Shown: piece after piece, positions 49,373 to 62,184 of the stretch
Layout: each line of letters opens with the position of its first letter
How positions within the stretch are numbered: position 1 is the first letter of the stretch
From: Phoronis australis
Taxonomy: Eukaryota > Phoronida > Phoronidae
Length of the DNA: 64,000 bases
Direction of reading: 5' to 3'
Assembly: GCA_002633005.1 (NCBI GenBank)
Contig: NMRA01000529.1
Location: 62,001-126,000 of the forward strand
Program-made: the position numbers and the translations under genes
Notes under the pieces: generated by a model
What the model saw: only the letters and a program-made list of their open reading frames with translations
The model's database searches: none
What the model was told of the DNA's origin: nothing

Positions 49373-49802
49373 AGGCGAAGGCAACATTTTTCCATGTCAT
49401 TTTGAGCTAAAATAAGGTTGGTTGGTTATCCTCGACATATTTTCCACTTAATTACAGCTTTTCGTAATTTTATAACTTACTCGTCCGCTACTCCGGAAGT
49501 GACGTTTTAGGAGGCAAGCGTTTCCCGCCACTTGGTTTTGCGTTGGCTTTACCGTGCAAATCTGTTCTATTCTACTTTTGTTTTGTGCTGTTTTTCAACA
49601 ATTGTCGCCACCACTTTCCATCGGCGAGTATTCTGCGGCAAGATAGGTTAGTAGAGAACTCAAATACGTTAGATTTAGGGATTGTTTAGTGTGTTGTAAG
49701 CTGAAAATGGCTGGAGTCAGNAATTAAGTGGAAAATATGTCTAGGATAACCAACCAACCTTATTTTAGCTCAAAATGACATGGAAAAAGGTTGCCTTCGC
49801 CT
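49373..49802. mobile_element. Second TTAA element, internal part missing at an N
   Basis: TTAA at 49369-49372 and 49803-49806. Left end, leader and ORF start (atggctggagtcag) match the element at 45535, then a single N (49721) leads directly to the right inverted end. Most of the coding part is therefore missing, either deleted or not assembled. Confidence 0.85.
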
Positions 49803-49806
49803 TTAA

Positions 49807-50879
49807 ACAAACGGTGTTGTAGTTGGTCTTCACCTTAGGGCTCCTATAAGGACCCTGAATTTACGTTAACTTCGTAGTTCTATAATTCTACAGTCATATC
49901 CCTGTCCTACAGAGGTACTGTAAGAAGCGGGGTCGGCATAGATTCTGTGCACCCCACATCCGTAGTTACATGTACAAGCAATGAGAAATTTTGTCTTTCC
50001 GCCAGTTTGCAGTCTAAGCTTCCAAACAAGACTGAAGATTAAAGGCGAAGCGACGTAGTGTTCGGAGTGACACTGGTATCGCAAGGGAGATAAATTTGGT
50101 ATCCGGGGGAGACTCAGGGAGAAATTAAAGTTTGTTTCGTAGACTTCATAACACATGCTTGTTTACTATTCCTCGTAACATACTCAATTATTTTTTGTAT
50201 CACAATAAGATGATTGAAACGTCAGCGGACTGAATTGTTTTCAGAAACGAGCCTCAAGCATGCGCCCACCCACGGCTTTAGGCTGGGTGTGTAAATGCTA
50301 AGAATAATCACCAAGTCATACTAATTTGCCAAAAAAAATCAGATATCCACATACTTAAAAATCTGTGCTTGAAGAAACTTATTACAAAAATTTTGTATTG
50401 TGACTGGCATTCGTTCTTCGTCTAAATGATAGATGGCGTCGCTGTTTGATTACAGGGAGACTGTGGAAGCAACTACCAGTCGAATCTGCCATACTCGTGT
50501 ATTTTGTCTTCGTTGTAAGACCCAATGGCATAAGAGCGGAGACACTTAAGGCGGTTATGACCCTTTGTTCTGTGCAAAAGAAAAATGTCATCTCGGACAC
50601 AACTCATTTTAAATTTGCTTTCATATTGTAATGTCCCCTATGGTTTCTAAGAATTTTAGTCTCCACACCGGTGGCTGGCCACCTCAACGTTAAATATTTC
50701 TAAAAGTGCAATCATTTATGGTATGAAAAGGCATGAATTCAATGTCAAGAGAAAACAATTACAGAAAGAAAATTTTATTAATGAGACGTTTTATGGCAGA
50801 CAGTAGCTAAACACAGTTCAACGCAACGGGTTGGACTTTATAGCAAACACACCGCCTTCCGAAGGGGGTACTAAACAGG
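49807..50879. other. Intergenic DNA, no gene recognised
   Basis: Short open frames only. The end-sequence motif 'attaaaggcgaag' of the TTAA elements recurs at about 50040, possibly a degraded end. Confidence 0.5.
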
Positions 50880-50908
50880 TGTCGTCAAGGGGGTGCACCA
50901 AGCATCTG

Positions 50909-53162
50909 TTAACTGGGGGTTACAAGATCAAGATGTTTACCATTCAGCGTTAAAGGCCGCATTGACCATTTAAGCTTCCAAGTGAACATAATCACCTTTG
51001 TTTTGCTACCACTAATGTCTAAGCCGACTGACTTAGCCCATGTGGCTGTTGTATTCAGTGCTCTTTGAGCAAGATAGCGACATGTGTCAGGATCGATGTT
51101 AGACACACTGAGAACAATATCATCTGCATAGGCTTGAACATACAAGCTTGGACCCATGTCAGTAGATAATTGTCGAAGCAAACCATCCACAACCATGTTA
51201 GAGAGGGTGGGTGAGGCAGCGCCACCCTGAGGTGTTCCTCTGGTGATGCGAACAGCCACTCTCACATTGTCAAGACAAGCAGTCACAGATTGACTTCCAA
51301 GCATGTTAATGATCCACCTGGTAAGACACCTATTCACTTTAAAGTGGTTCAGTGCAATTCGAATCGCATCATGCTTAATATTGCTGAAAGCACCAACAAG
51401 ATCAATGAAGGCATAGAGGGCAAATTGTTTATTAAAAACAGCCCTTTCCAGTCTAGCAACCAGATGACGTAGAGCGGTCTCCGTAGAGAAGCCAGGCCTA
51501 TAAGCATACTGATTGTTCTGAAGTTTGTTCTGTATTCCTTGTTTATCAAGATGCCACAGAATGAGCCTTTCCACAGTCCTTTGAGAAGAAAGGATGATAA
51601 AGTTATAGGCCTAAATAATTCAGCCAAAAGGTATGAGTTCTTCCCTGGTTTAGGAATGAAGCTTCAGTCCAAGTCTTAGGGATAAAACCTAGTCTAAGAC
51701 TGGCTTTGTAAGTTGCTGTGAGTATATGGAATAGTGGTATCCCAGCTTCTTGCAACATTATAGGATATATCATGTCTAGTCCTGGGGACTTCCATGGTTT
51801 AAAAGACTTTAGAGCTAACTCCACGAGATGTGGTGTGGCTACGTTATCAACATCAGCATAAGCTAATGGTTCACACTCCTCTGAGTCAGTCACTTTTGAA
51901 TATTGGTTCGACAGGTTTACACTATCAGGATAGTGCTTATCCATCATGACTTCGAGTATTTCCTCGGCGGAGAATGTGAATGAGCCATCCTCTCTTTGAA
52001 TGACCTAGAGTCTGGAGGAGTGATTCTTCTTAAGCAATTGCATCAGCCTTGCAGATGGAGAGAGGCTGTTAGTTTGCTGACAGAAATTCCTCCAGGAATT
52101 GCGCTTTGCTTTGCGTGTGGAAGACTTAAACATACGATAGGCAAGATGATATGCATCCCAGCACTCGTCAGTGTCAGTCCGAATTGCCGCTCTGTGAGCT
52201 TTACGTGCCTTACCCCGAAGTGCTGCCAGTTCTTTGGTCCACCAAATCTGTTGTTTTGGTTTCCCAGTGACCTTAATACAGCGTTTGGGGCAAGAAATAT
52301 CTAGTGACTTGGTCAGGGCATTGTTAATGTCATCTGCCAATTTGTTAACATCAGAACGAGTCCTGATATTTGTTGTTTCTAGAGTAGAAAGAAGTTTGGA
52401 AACCTTTGAACGATAGAGTTCCCAGTTCACCTTATTGGTGTTCCTATACTCAGTAAATAGTGGAACAACGAAAGTCGCCACTTCAAACCTGATGTATCTG
52501 TGGTCAGATAAAGAAGGTGAAAAATCCACTCTCCAATTAGTTACCACATCAACAGCAGGCAAATTTAGCAGAGTAAGGTCTATAACCTGCTGGCGGTTTC
52601 TGACAACAAATGTGGACTCATGGCCCTTGTTGCATATTAAAAGTTGTGAGCTGACAATAAACTCTAGAAGTACCTCACCTCTTGGGTTGGTGTCAGTGCT
52701 GTGCCACACCTCGTGATGTTAATTGGCACCACAACAGATAACCAAAGGGATATTCTTGGCTCTGCAGTGATTGGTGATTTGTTGCAGTTTAGGTGGGGGT
52801 GGGTTCTCGGCGGAGTCCCCTGGCATATAGGCTGAGACCCACCATAATGTGCATATTAGACAATTTGGTCTTAGTGTATCACAGGACACTGCCACAGTGT
52901 CCCTGTCACAAAACTCAGGAAGGATTCTTGAGGTTATGTCCTTGGATACCAGAATCGCAGCCCTGGGTTTGATGCTGTTACCCATTGAAGCAATATAAGA
53001 TTTGGCATTCCTAGGAGTGTTCATCATTGCGCTTCCCCGACAGCACGGCTCTTGTACGAAGGCCATGAATAGGGTATTGCACTCAAGCGTCTGCTGCAGA
53101 AGCACTGATGGGTTGTTGGCCCGGGGCAGATTTATCTGCCAGATTTTAATCTCATGATTCAT
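50909..53162 (-). pseudogene. LINE ORF2: endonuclease and reverse transcriptase, broken
   Basis: Endonuclease features: FVQEPCC (catalytic Glu region), VSAYMPGD, then HHEVWHSTDTNPRGE and LSDHRYIRFE. Reverse transcriptase features: SFKPWKSPGLD, FRPITLSSFLLKGL, FIDLVGAFSNI (catalytic Asp), GTPQGGAASP and YADDIVLS. TAA at 52721-52719 falls between GAN and HHEVW, and TAG at 52007-52005 after the linker. Frames change near 51630 and 51575. All the pieces are collinear. Confidence 0.85.
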
Positions 53163-53190
53163 TTCATCATGTTAAGAATACAGTGACTGT

Positions 53191-54627
53191 CTATGCAGAC
53201 TCCACATCACTCGTGAGTGGGGAAGGAGCCAGAGAAGATCCGTCATTGGATGGTACAGGTTCAGAAGCCTCAGCAACATTCCCTACCTCAGTCGTTTCAT
53301 CACCCACGTCCATTTCTGCTGACTTTGTGGTGGGCACACAGTCAGCTTCCATGTCCGAGGTTGACATCCCTTCTGAGGCCTGGACAAAAGCTTTGGCCCC
53401 CTTACTGCTTTTGCCCCTAGCTCTAAAAAGCACACGCCCAGCAAAGCCACACAAGGGACGAAAATCCATCCCCCGGAGAACCTGTCAAGCGGACTCTTCA
53501 AAGGCTAGGACAATGGTAAATCCCTTAGAGGGATATTTTAACGTTGGTTTGATGGCAGTCATTGACACCACATGAACCTTTGTCATATTCAGGTCATCGT
53601 TGCACTCCTTAAGGACCAACAAGAACTCATCCTTATTAGAGGCAACTTCCTCTGACACATGACAGAAGGCCTTGAACACAGGAGGTACATGTAGATCGCC
53701 TGGACCCATCACGTGGTACTCTGACCTGTGAGAGTCAGGACCATCAGGAGTAAGTTCCTTACACTTAAGTTTGACCCAGTCAAGGGTAGATGAGTTGTCA
53801 CAGGCAATCACCAGTTTGCCCTTTTCAAGTCTCACTGACTTAATATGAAGCGGGACACGGGGTCTCTGAGGTTTGACAAATGCCATCTGTAGTCGGCGCT
53901 TCAGACGCTTAGCCTCGTCCTCATTTAGTGGTGGCTCACCAGCCTTTGCAGCCACAAAGACACTAAGATCTTTCTTAGCCTCGCTAGCATAAGGTAGTTT
54001 ATCCACTTTAGCCACTTTAGAGGATGCCCCAGGAGTCGAACTGTCAGACTTAGGGCGCTTAACACTCTGCTGAACATCGATTTCTAGGTTTTCAAGCTTC
54101 TTCTGAGGCGCCTGGCGAGCTCGCTTTGTCTTCCGCCAAGCAGCAGCAGAGGGACGGTGGGAGCTGCCATCAGGCCCAGTTGAAGTCTTTCCGCCACCAT
54201 TCGCTCCGTGAGGAGTGTCCGGGGCAGGTTTGGGGTTCTCGTCAGCAGCCACCCTAGCCGCTTTCACAAGCTTGGTAATCTCACTTTCCACTCTCATAGA
54301 AGAGTCCAGTGATTTCCCAGAGCAAGCGTCCACAGTAGGGGGTGCTTCCACTTGCCTTATAGAAACTCCTAGGGAGGAGTCTTTGAGGCGGACGTCCGTG
54401 GCCGCAAAGACCACATTCGACTGCCCTGTGCGCTGGTCACTTGAACCCTGACCAGGGTGGGTTATTGGTTTTCGCNNNNNNNNNNNNNNNNNNNNNNNNN
54501 NNNNNNNNNNNNNNNNNNNNNNNNNNNNNNNNNNNNNNNNNNNNNNNNNNNNNNNNNNNNNNNNNNNNNNNNNNNNNNNNNNNNNNNNNNNNNNNNNNNN
54601 NNNNNNNNNNNNNNNNNNTGGAGGCAC
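53191..54627 (-). pseudogene. LINE ORF1 (gag-like), one stop codon, N gap
   Basis: A Lys/Ser-rich N-terminal half (containing KRARQAPQKKLENLEIDV) precedes a structured half with WVKLKCKELTPDG, VFKAFCHVSEEV and TALKPTL-like sequence. One TGA at 53487-53485 splits it from its C-terminal part (MDFRPLCGFAGRVLF onwards, ending at 53191), which is in the same frame. Bases 54476-54618 are N, so the N-terminal residues are unknown. Confidence 0.7.
54476..54618. other. Assembly gap (143 N)
   Basis: Run of N inside LINE ORF1. Confidence 0.99.
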
Positions 54628-55144
54628 TGCACGAGTCTTGTTGTGGGAGAAGCTATGTACTGACAGTCGGAACTGAACAGCGGCGGAAGCTGAAAGCAGA
54701 GCACTAAGCAGAGTTAGATACTACTACTAACTACACTACCACACTAGACACTAAGCACCACAACCTGTGGTCGAAACCACCAACACATGGGAATTGTATT
54801 AAGACCGACCCACTTTTATATGAGAAACTATCCAAATTAAGGGTTGTATTATTTTAATTTTAAATAAAGCGAAATTACATGATGATTTAGAAAACAGTGC
54901 GTTCTTGAGATGTCATGTTGAAAATTTGTGTCAAATGAGATTTTGTCATGTTATTGATACAGTTGTTCTGCTGTGGACTTTTGGGTTAATTATTCGTTTT
55001 TTCTTCGGTCTATTTCTATAAAAAGTCATGATCACGTGACCTAGTTAATAGCAAATTTTGTCAATCAAGCATCAAAATCTATAGCCTTTCATCTTTAGAA
55101 AATATTGATATTTTTCCAATTTAAAATCTTACTGATATTTGTAG

Positions 55145-57490
55145 ATACTTAGGTTAATAGACATTTTGATAAAGTCCTATATAACCGTAACACTATATTT
55201 AAACTAAATACCGTAAAAGCTGTATTTGGAATCATATGTTGCTGAAGATTCAGCCCCGTAGAGTAATTTTCTGTCGTTATTATTCACAAATGAACACCAT
55301 AGACCACTTTGACCAACAGACAAGTTCACGTTCATCAAACGTGCCCTCCCTCTCGTGTCGGGCGCCTACGTTTGTCACCGCCTGGCTCTCCCAAATTTTC
55401 ACATCCTTTACAAACTCCGCCCCGTCCCTTGGTCGCCGTCAATAGTTGCAACTCATGCGCTAGGAATATCCACTGTTAAGAGGAGATTGACAAAAATCAT
55501 TTAGAGGACTACGTGCACAAGCATGGCGATTGTGGATAGTCCCGATAGTTTTGTGGTTTCAAGGTAGTGGTCCACCACACCGTACACTCGCTGTGAAACT
55601 GGCTTCTTCACCTGTTACTGATGACAGAATGGTAAGTTTCGGACTCCAGAACTGACTCTTTATCATCAAATATGTTTTCTCTCGATTTTTTCCTGTTGGA
55701 GTTACCCGAGTGTTGTACAGTTCCAGAGTCGTTCACGTGACGTAAAGTATCTTAATATTTTAGTAATGAACAGAAATGTCAATTTTTTGAGAACGCCACG
55801 TGAAGAAAGCACGATTTAAGTTCGTTTCTCGTCGAATGAACGAGGGTGTGGGGACATTCCGATTAAATTAAGAAAACACAAATATTTTTAAACTGTTGTG
55901 AAGTATTCAAAACTCGTTAAAGCAAAAGAAAAGGTGAGTTTATAATTTTGCAATCGTGACATTTTTACAAAAACGAAATTTTGTTTGAAACAGAATGGTA
56001 GTGAGAGGCAGTTAGATCATTCACTCCAAACAGTTGGCATGACAACCGTGCAGATGATTATTAATTTTTTACTGTCACTAGTCATGGTATCGTGATGCTG
56101 GTGATGGTGGTAATTACATGACGTAGGCATATGCGAAATGCAACCGTCGAAAGTTGGTTTTTGCAATTGTTATTATTTATAGAACGTTCATTTACCATTA
56201 ATCTCCACAAGGACTATTAATTGACGCATTGCTTCACTTGTGTTGTTGATTGAGTACGCGACGCTGGACACGTACGGCGCCTACATGGTGGATTATTGCT
56301 GAGGACCTTTCAGTACGACCGTGCTTATCTGTAATGTTTTGCCAAGCATCGTGAGGGCAGTTGCGACTCTGTAGACTCATAGTCGGTTGCACAGGGCTAC
56401 TCTATTACTCTACGTAGAAAGGACCGTCAAAGGTGAGCCTAGCAAGTACCAAATATTGTATAGTTCACTTCATCTCTGCACAAGTATAATGTATCTGGTG
56501 TCTTGAAACGGTGATTTAAGGTTTTGTTACGCACGGAAAATTTCAACAAATTTGGTTAAATTTGGAACTTCATATCTTGGAAAATGTTGAACGGACTCTA
56601 TGGTAACATTTACGTAGGATGCGCATTTTAATCTCTGTTCTTCAAAAGTGTTGCAGACATTCGCTTTAAAGCGTTCCACTCTTTGAATGAGGGAATTTTT
56701 TATTTTCATGAAAGTAATTTGAATACTGATGTAAAAATGATTATGTTATCAATACCATTCTTTTGTTATAATTATGGTAAATTACTTTTATATTTTATAA
56801 TATTCCGGGATATAATTTTCCAACCATTGCAAACAAGGTTGTCTGGAAGTTAACTTTGCTAGGTTCATATCATGTTTTCCTTTGAAGTTTTGTATTCCAT
56901 AAGAGGAAATAGCGATTAGGGTTCCTTCAGCAAATGACGGCCCAACACATCCATTAATTGTGAATCAAATAGGACGAATCAGTCAGACTCTGACTTAGGC
57001 TTGTATAGGCACTGGGGTAAGAAATACCTAAAACGCTGGTGTACGATAAAATACTTTCGTGGCTGTACCATCTGAAACAAGATTTGAAATCATTTTCAGA
57101 AATGTGCTTCTAGTATGGTTGATCAGCTGTCTCTCAATGTCGTCACTAAGATCATGGTGTACACCAAGATTTCCATACATAGCTTTACGTTCAGAGCTAC
57201 GGTATAAAGCTTAACTAAAATTAAAGAATTGTTTGGACAACTGATGCGCAACGAAGCATATTTAAAATATCATTTTCTTTGTTCATCAGTTTAGCAAACA
57301 TCTAATTATCGGAAAGTTTCCAGAGAAAGTTACGATACTTACAATAAAGACTCCGGTAGAGATGTCCGCGTTTGCTTATTCTGGCTGTGTTGCATCTTGT
57401 CAGGGACAACATTCAAACTGATTAATGTGAACCCGTATTTGCATACATAATAAATTAATTTGTGACGCAATGACCAGCAAGCTAATTTCA
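55145..57490. other. Insert private to block 2, no gene recognised
   Basis: First 2.3 kb of a roughly 2.8-kb stretch absent from block 1, where homologous sequence jumps across it near 24470. Short open frames with no recognisable family. Two donor-like sites (55632, 56432) lack matching acceptors or coding sequence. Confidence 0.5.
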
Positions 57491-57935
57491 TGAAATTGAT
57501 TGGCCACGAAAACGTGGGTGCAGGTGATTTACATAATGAAATGCACCCTATGGCAGTCAAGAATACAAACAGAATTTTGTATAATGGTGGCCATTTTTTG
57601 CATAAATTATGCAAATTTTTCATATAACAGCGTGCAGACGGATTTCATTAACTTAATTAATCATAGAAAGATGGGAGAAAATATCATTATAATCTACGTG
57701 TGGTGTTTTTATCATAGCTATCAGGCAGGTAGGTTTTTGATTAATGGGGGTCTCCATTTGCATAAAGTATGCAAATTTACGATTTTAGCTACTTGTAAAC
57801 CAGCTCCATTGACTTCACTGACCTTTTAAACATAGGTAAAAACACAAAGACATTCTGTATGTTGTAGTTGGTAAGGAAATTATAAGCAAAAAAGAATTTT
57901 CCATAATGGTGGCCCCAATTTGCATATTTAAAAGT
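57490..57935. repeat. Degenerate ~160-bp tandem repeat, three copies
   Basis: The motif 'tggtggcc' or similar followed by 'tttgcata' and 'tatgcaaattt' appears near 57585, 57745 and 57905, with loosely similar sequence between (for example 'gaattttgtataatggtggc' against 'gaattttccataatggtggc'). Confidence 0.55.
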
Positions 57936-57965
57936 GATGAAAGTTGTTACATGTACATGTGTAGT

Positions 57966-60900
57966 TACAACCTAACTAAAATTCTTCAGGGAGTTCATTT
58001 CAACACAAAGCAATTGAAAAAGCATATGATATCTACAAAGAATTCCTGCGTCTCCTTAGGGGACCCCACGGGGGGCAACTAGACTCTTTATCGGCTTTAC
58101 CAGATGTTTGAAATCATCAATTTCTTCTAGGCTCTATATTATTATCATGTTAGTACTAGTGCAAATCTTGTGGATTGCCAACACTATTTGACAATTGATT
58201 TCAAGTGTATCATTTCCATCCTCCAAGCGAAAAATTCTGAACCATGGTGGTTTTGATCATTTTGTCAGGCTTATTTTGCCGGATGAAATTATGAAATTAT
58301 TAGTTGTGCTGTTCGACAGTGTCTCCCGATGGTGATGGCAAAGGTGTTAGCGGATGGACAAACTTTGGCAGAGCAAATGTCGTGATTTTTGCCAAGAGGC
58401 GTTGGAGACCTGTTGGACTAGATAGCTAGTTGAAGTCAATCTGACTTGATGAATATAATCATCAGTATTATTAGTTAACATTTCTATTAAATTGATATAA
58501 AGCTTGTTACCACGGGCGGTAAACGGATCTCTTTACTACATGTCTAAGAAAGTGAATTCTGGATAAAAACTGGTTTCACTAAATTTCATTGAACCAATCG
58601 TTATACAATGAGTTTTCCCAAGTTGGGTTTCAATTCCGAAAACTTGTGGAAATGGTACAACAAAACTAATAATGTTTTAATGATTCGTTGGATTTGTGCA
58701 GACGGAGAAATGTGTCACAGGCATATTGCAAATTTTTAAAATGTGTTGAGCATTTATCTATATCCTTTTTACATTATTACCTCGGTGAAACACTCTGGCC
58801 ATGTTTTCCGCACAGTTAATAAACAAATAGAAAGACAGGGGCAGTGGCGGTTTTAGGGGGAGGGCGCAAGGGAGCCATGCCTCCAAAATTTCTCCTGCAT
58901 TTTATTGGCATTTACGCGGTGCGAATGTCTGACGTGCAAAATCCTGGATAATACTCTGCCCTCGCTCCCCTAACTCACAATTCTGGATATTCCCCTGATA
59001 TTGTCTCCTAGCCAGTAGTCAGCTATTAAACCTATTTAACGGTTGGTTCACCGACTAAGGGTCTCCTTTGACGACAGCCGTGGCCAATGTCTTTCAAATG
59101 AAGCTATTTTAGAAAACACAGAGTTTTGCGCCATTACTCAGAAGGCGAATCCAATTTATGAACTTTTGCCGAAAATGAAAAAGATAAAGCGTTGTAAATA
59201 AAATTTAATGATACAGAATAAAATCCCTTTTCTAAGTCCACCATTGCTAAAAGACGGTAAATACTACGTTCATAGGTGAACCGGCTTAGATCATTTTGTG
59301 TAATATTGTTTTGCCCAATACATCTTCCCTTTATAAATCTGATGGTAAGTCAGTTTGACTCATGGCAATGTTTCCTTCGTCGTTAGTAACTTCGTTACAT
59401 TTTATTGTGATAATTTCTTTCTTCTAAATTTGCACCGCATTTGGTTGTTTTTGTTCACCCTTTACAATCCTCCTATATCGGAATCTTATAACATGACCTC
59501 TCATTAGACACTATCGAACACTGATTAGTTCCTTGTCGATTTTATTCAGAATTTCATCAAATAACTGAGAATGTCTGTTTTATGTTAACCCCAAGAGAAA
59601 ACGTTTTTCGTTTCTCAGCAGGTCATTTGCTTGTTACGTTGAGCCGAATTTTTCTTACCAAATTGTTTTGGTTCTTACATCCATTAAAAATGCTGCAAAA
59701 ACTAAAGTGTCGTCAATAGAAAACTGTATCACCAAGAGGAATAGCCAGGTTATCCTTATTACAATTCGTATTAAGTTTAAAAATAACTTCATAGTCTATA
59801 TTTTAGACATTGGGTTTTGTGTGCAAACTTGTCCATTGGGCTCTTTCTATTTTTGCTGACTTTATGGGAGAGATTTTTTCAAAGTGTATATGTTTTCGTA
59901 TATTCTCGTTGTCAAAAGTACTCTAAAGATTCTTCATAAATTAGCAGCTATCGTAGCAGTCGAGTTCAATAGCCTTATACAACGCAGTAGCCTAACTCAA
60001 CAATATACACGGTACACATTTGAGACCATGACACAACAATTACCATAGTTCTTATTATTTCTATTGCTTTATAATTATTAGATTGCAAGAATTCACAAAA
60101 TTATTCAAACCCGTACGCCCACATCTTAACATTTACAGCTGCAATATAGTTTCAGCAAGCTGCCAACCATTCTTCCTCTGTTAAACCGGGGATAATGTCC
60201 TGATTCATTTCACTCGGGGGATTCTCCACTAAATTTTAAAGAGGGTGTACATGGAAAATTAGAATACTATTTGAAGAATGAACTCAACAGAGAGCCATTT
60301 GTAGATATTTTCCATAACCAAAGTCAGTGTTCGTAAGATTTTGTTCCAGTCACCACCATTTTGTAGCGGCTAAGTCCGTAAACGTAGCACGTTCATATGG
60401 AATTTTGACAGCTGATATTTTAACCTCTTTTTGGCTCTGAAATTGTACAAATTGCAGCCAAAGTTTGAATATATTGATAATTTTAACAGTCCTTTAAAAC
60501 GAACTGGACAACGCCGTAATAAGCAAATGGTTTAATGGCAGAATATGACTAGATAACTATCCATTTATCAACAAATTTCGTAAAAATAATCTCTAATGCA
60601 AAGCTTTTTATGGAAGCCTGCGAATGTTCTCGGTTAAAGTTACACTTTGCCATGACGATATATTCTACAGTTGTAGCCAGTTACCGCCAAGTTCTCTCAA
60701 TTAAATGTACAAAAATAAATTACACGACACTTTTGTACATTCCGTTGAACCAGTCTATTGTAAATTAGAAATTTGAATACGTAATCAGCAGACAGCAAGT
60801 CAAAGTCTAGCGATTGCCCAAAACTATAATTTCATTGAACACAAAAAAACTTACTGGTACAGCTTCTAGCTGAAAAAACATCGCGAGTTATTCTGAAAAT

Positions 60901-61712
60901 TGTAGACATAGATCCCGAGTAATGTACATAACTGTTTATGACCAAATAACAACACTCTTATCGAAGCCAAGTGCTTACTCCAATAGATCAACATTGAACA
61001 CACGTGGGGTTGGATGTAATGGAATATCGCAAGTTGAGAACAATTTAATAGACGCGAGTAGTCTGGAATAAAGTTCGTTATTTACAACGTGGATCCATAA
61101 TCGTTTAATGGCCTTTCAGAAATTGCGTACAAACATGCACGTACAAATTGACTGCGGCTTGACTTGGTAACCGAAGTGGAACCATTCAACGTAAATAAAT
61201 GTTAAAATCGACTTCATTAGAATAAATGGCGATATTCGATTTTCGTCATCAGCACATTAAATAAGACAAAATGCAGCATAAATTTCACATTAATTGTGTT
61301 TACTCAATAGTGTGCTTATGAGTACACTATTGTGTTCAGTCATTATAGTGCTTATGAATACTCAACTGGCTCCCTAATCTTAACAACGAACTTCAAAAAT
61401 CTTTTCAGATGTAGGAGTTAGTCATACAATCGTAACATTGTCGTGAGCTTGTCCTAAAATAGCATGACACCATATGCATTCAAATGTCATCAACCACAAT
61501 GGGGGTCCACTGGCAATAACACCTTTCACTATCTCTCATCCTGTTTGTTGGGTAGGTCAATTTTGTAATGAAATCAAACCTCCATTATTGGATTTCGAGT
61601 TGCAACACTGACACCAAGAATTTGGCGAAGGACCAATTATCTGTGCTTAATCGAATATCGCCAATCGTCATTCAAAAAAGAAATGTTTTCGATTACTACA
61701 GTTTAGTGGCAG
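57966..61712. other. Intergenic DNA upstream of channel gene B
   Basis: Counterpart of 24480-30210. No gene recognised. Confidence 0.6.
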
Positions 61713-61882
61713 GAGTTGGTGATGTGAAATAGTTAAGAGTGGACTGTAGATGGAGCTGGTGATGTGAAATAGTTAAGGATGGACTGTAGATGGAGCTGGT
61801 GATGTGAAATAGTTAAGGATGGACTGTAGATGGAGCTGGTGATGTGAAATAGTTAAGGGTGGACTGTAGATGGAGCTGGTGA
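61713..61882. repeat. 40-bp minisatellite upstream of channel gene B
   Basis: Four copies at 40-bp steps ('ggtgatgtgaaatagttaag' beginning near 61719, 61759, 61799, 61839). It is at the equivalent position to the 41-bp array before gene A but the repeated unit has a different phase and sequence. Confidence 0.9.
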
Positions 61883-62184
61883 GGAAGCGATGTTGAACTT
61901 ACGGAAGTCTCTGAAGAGCTTCTGTTTCTCTATTTAAGCAAAAAAATATCCTTCACTGAATGCGGAAGGTGGACCCACCGAAACGTCAAGCCCATATAAT
62001 GTTTTAAACGTGGTGATGGATTTTGAAATAATTTGAAAATGTCATGTGGGGTTTATACCAAATGTCGTCCTCCGTAGATATTGTAGTTCAAACTTCTGTT
62101 TTCTTGATAGACATTTTTGTATAGAACAGTTGCATTTCTCAAATTTTTATCAATGTCCCGCACATTTCAGATAACTTTGAAGAC

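Larger units (their letters stand above)
50880..54775 (-). mobile_element. Decayed two-ORF LINE (APE endonuclease type)
   Basis: A non-LTR retrotransposon on the - strand. Order from its 5' end: leader about 54775-54630, ORF1 about 54627-53191, a 28-base gap, ORF2 53162 to about 50909. ORF2 has an APE-type endonuclease then a reverse transcriptase, as in the Jockey/R1/I/CR1-type groups. After the reverse transcriptase finger/palm the frame stops at about 50909 without the usual C-terminal part, suggesting a 3' deletion. Three stop codons and about two frameshifts mean it cannot make its proteins. Confidence 0.85.
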
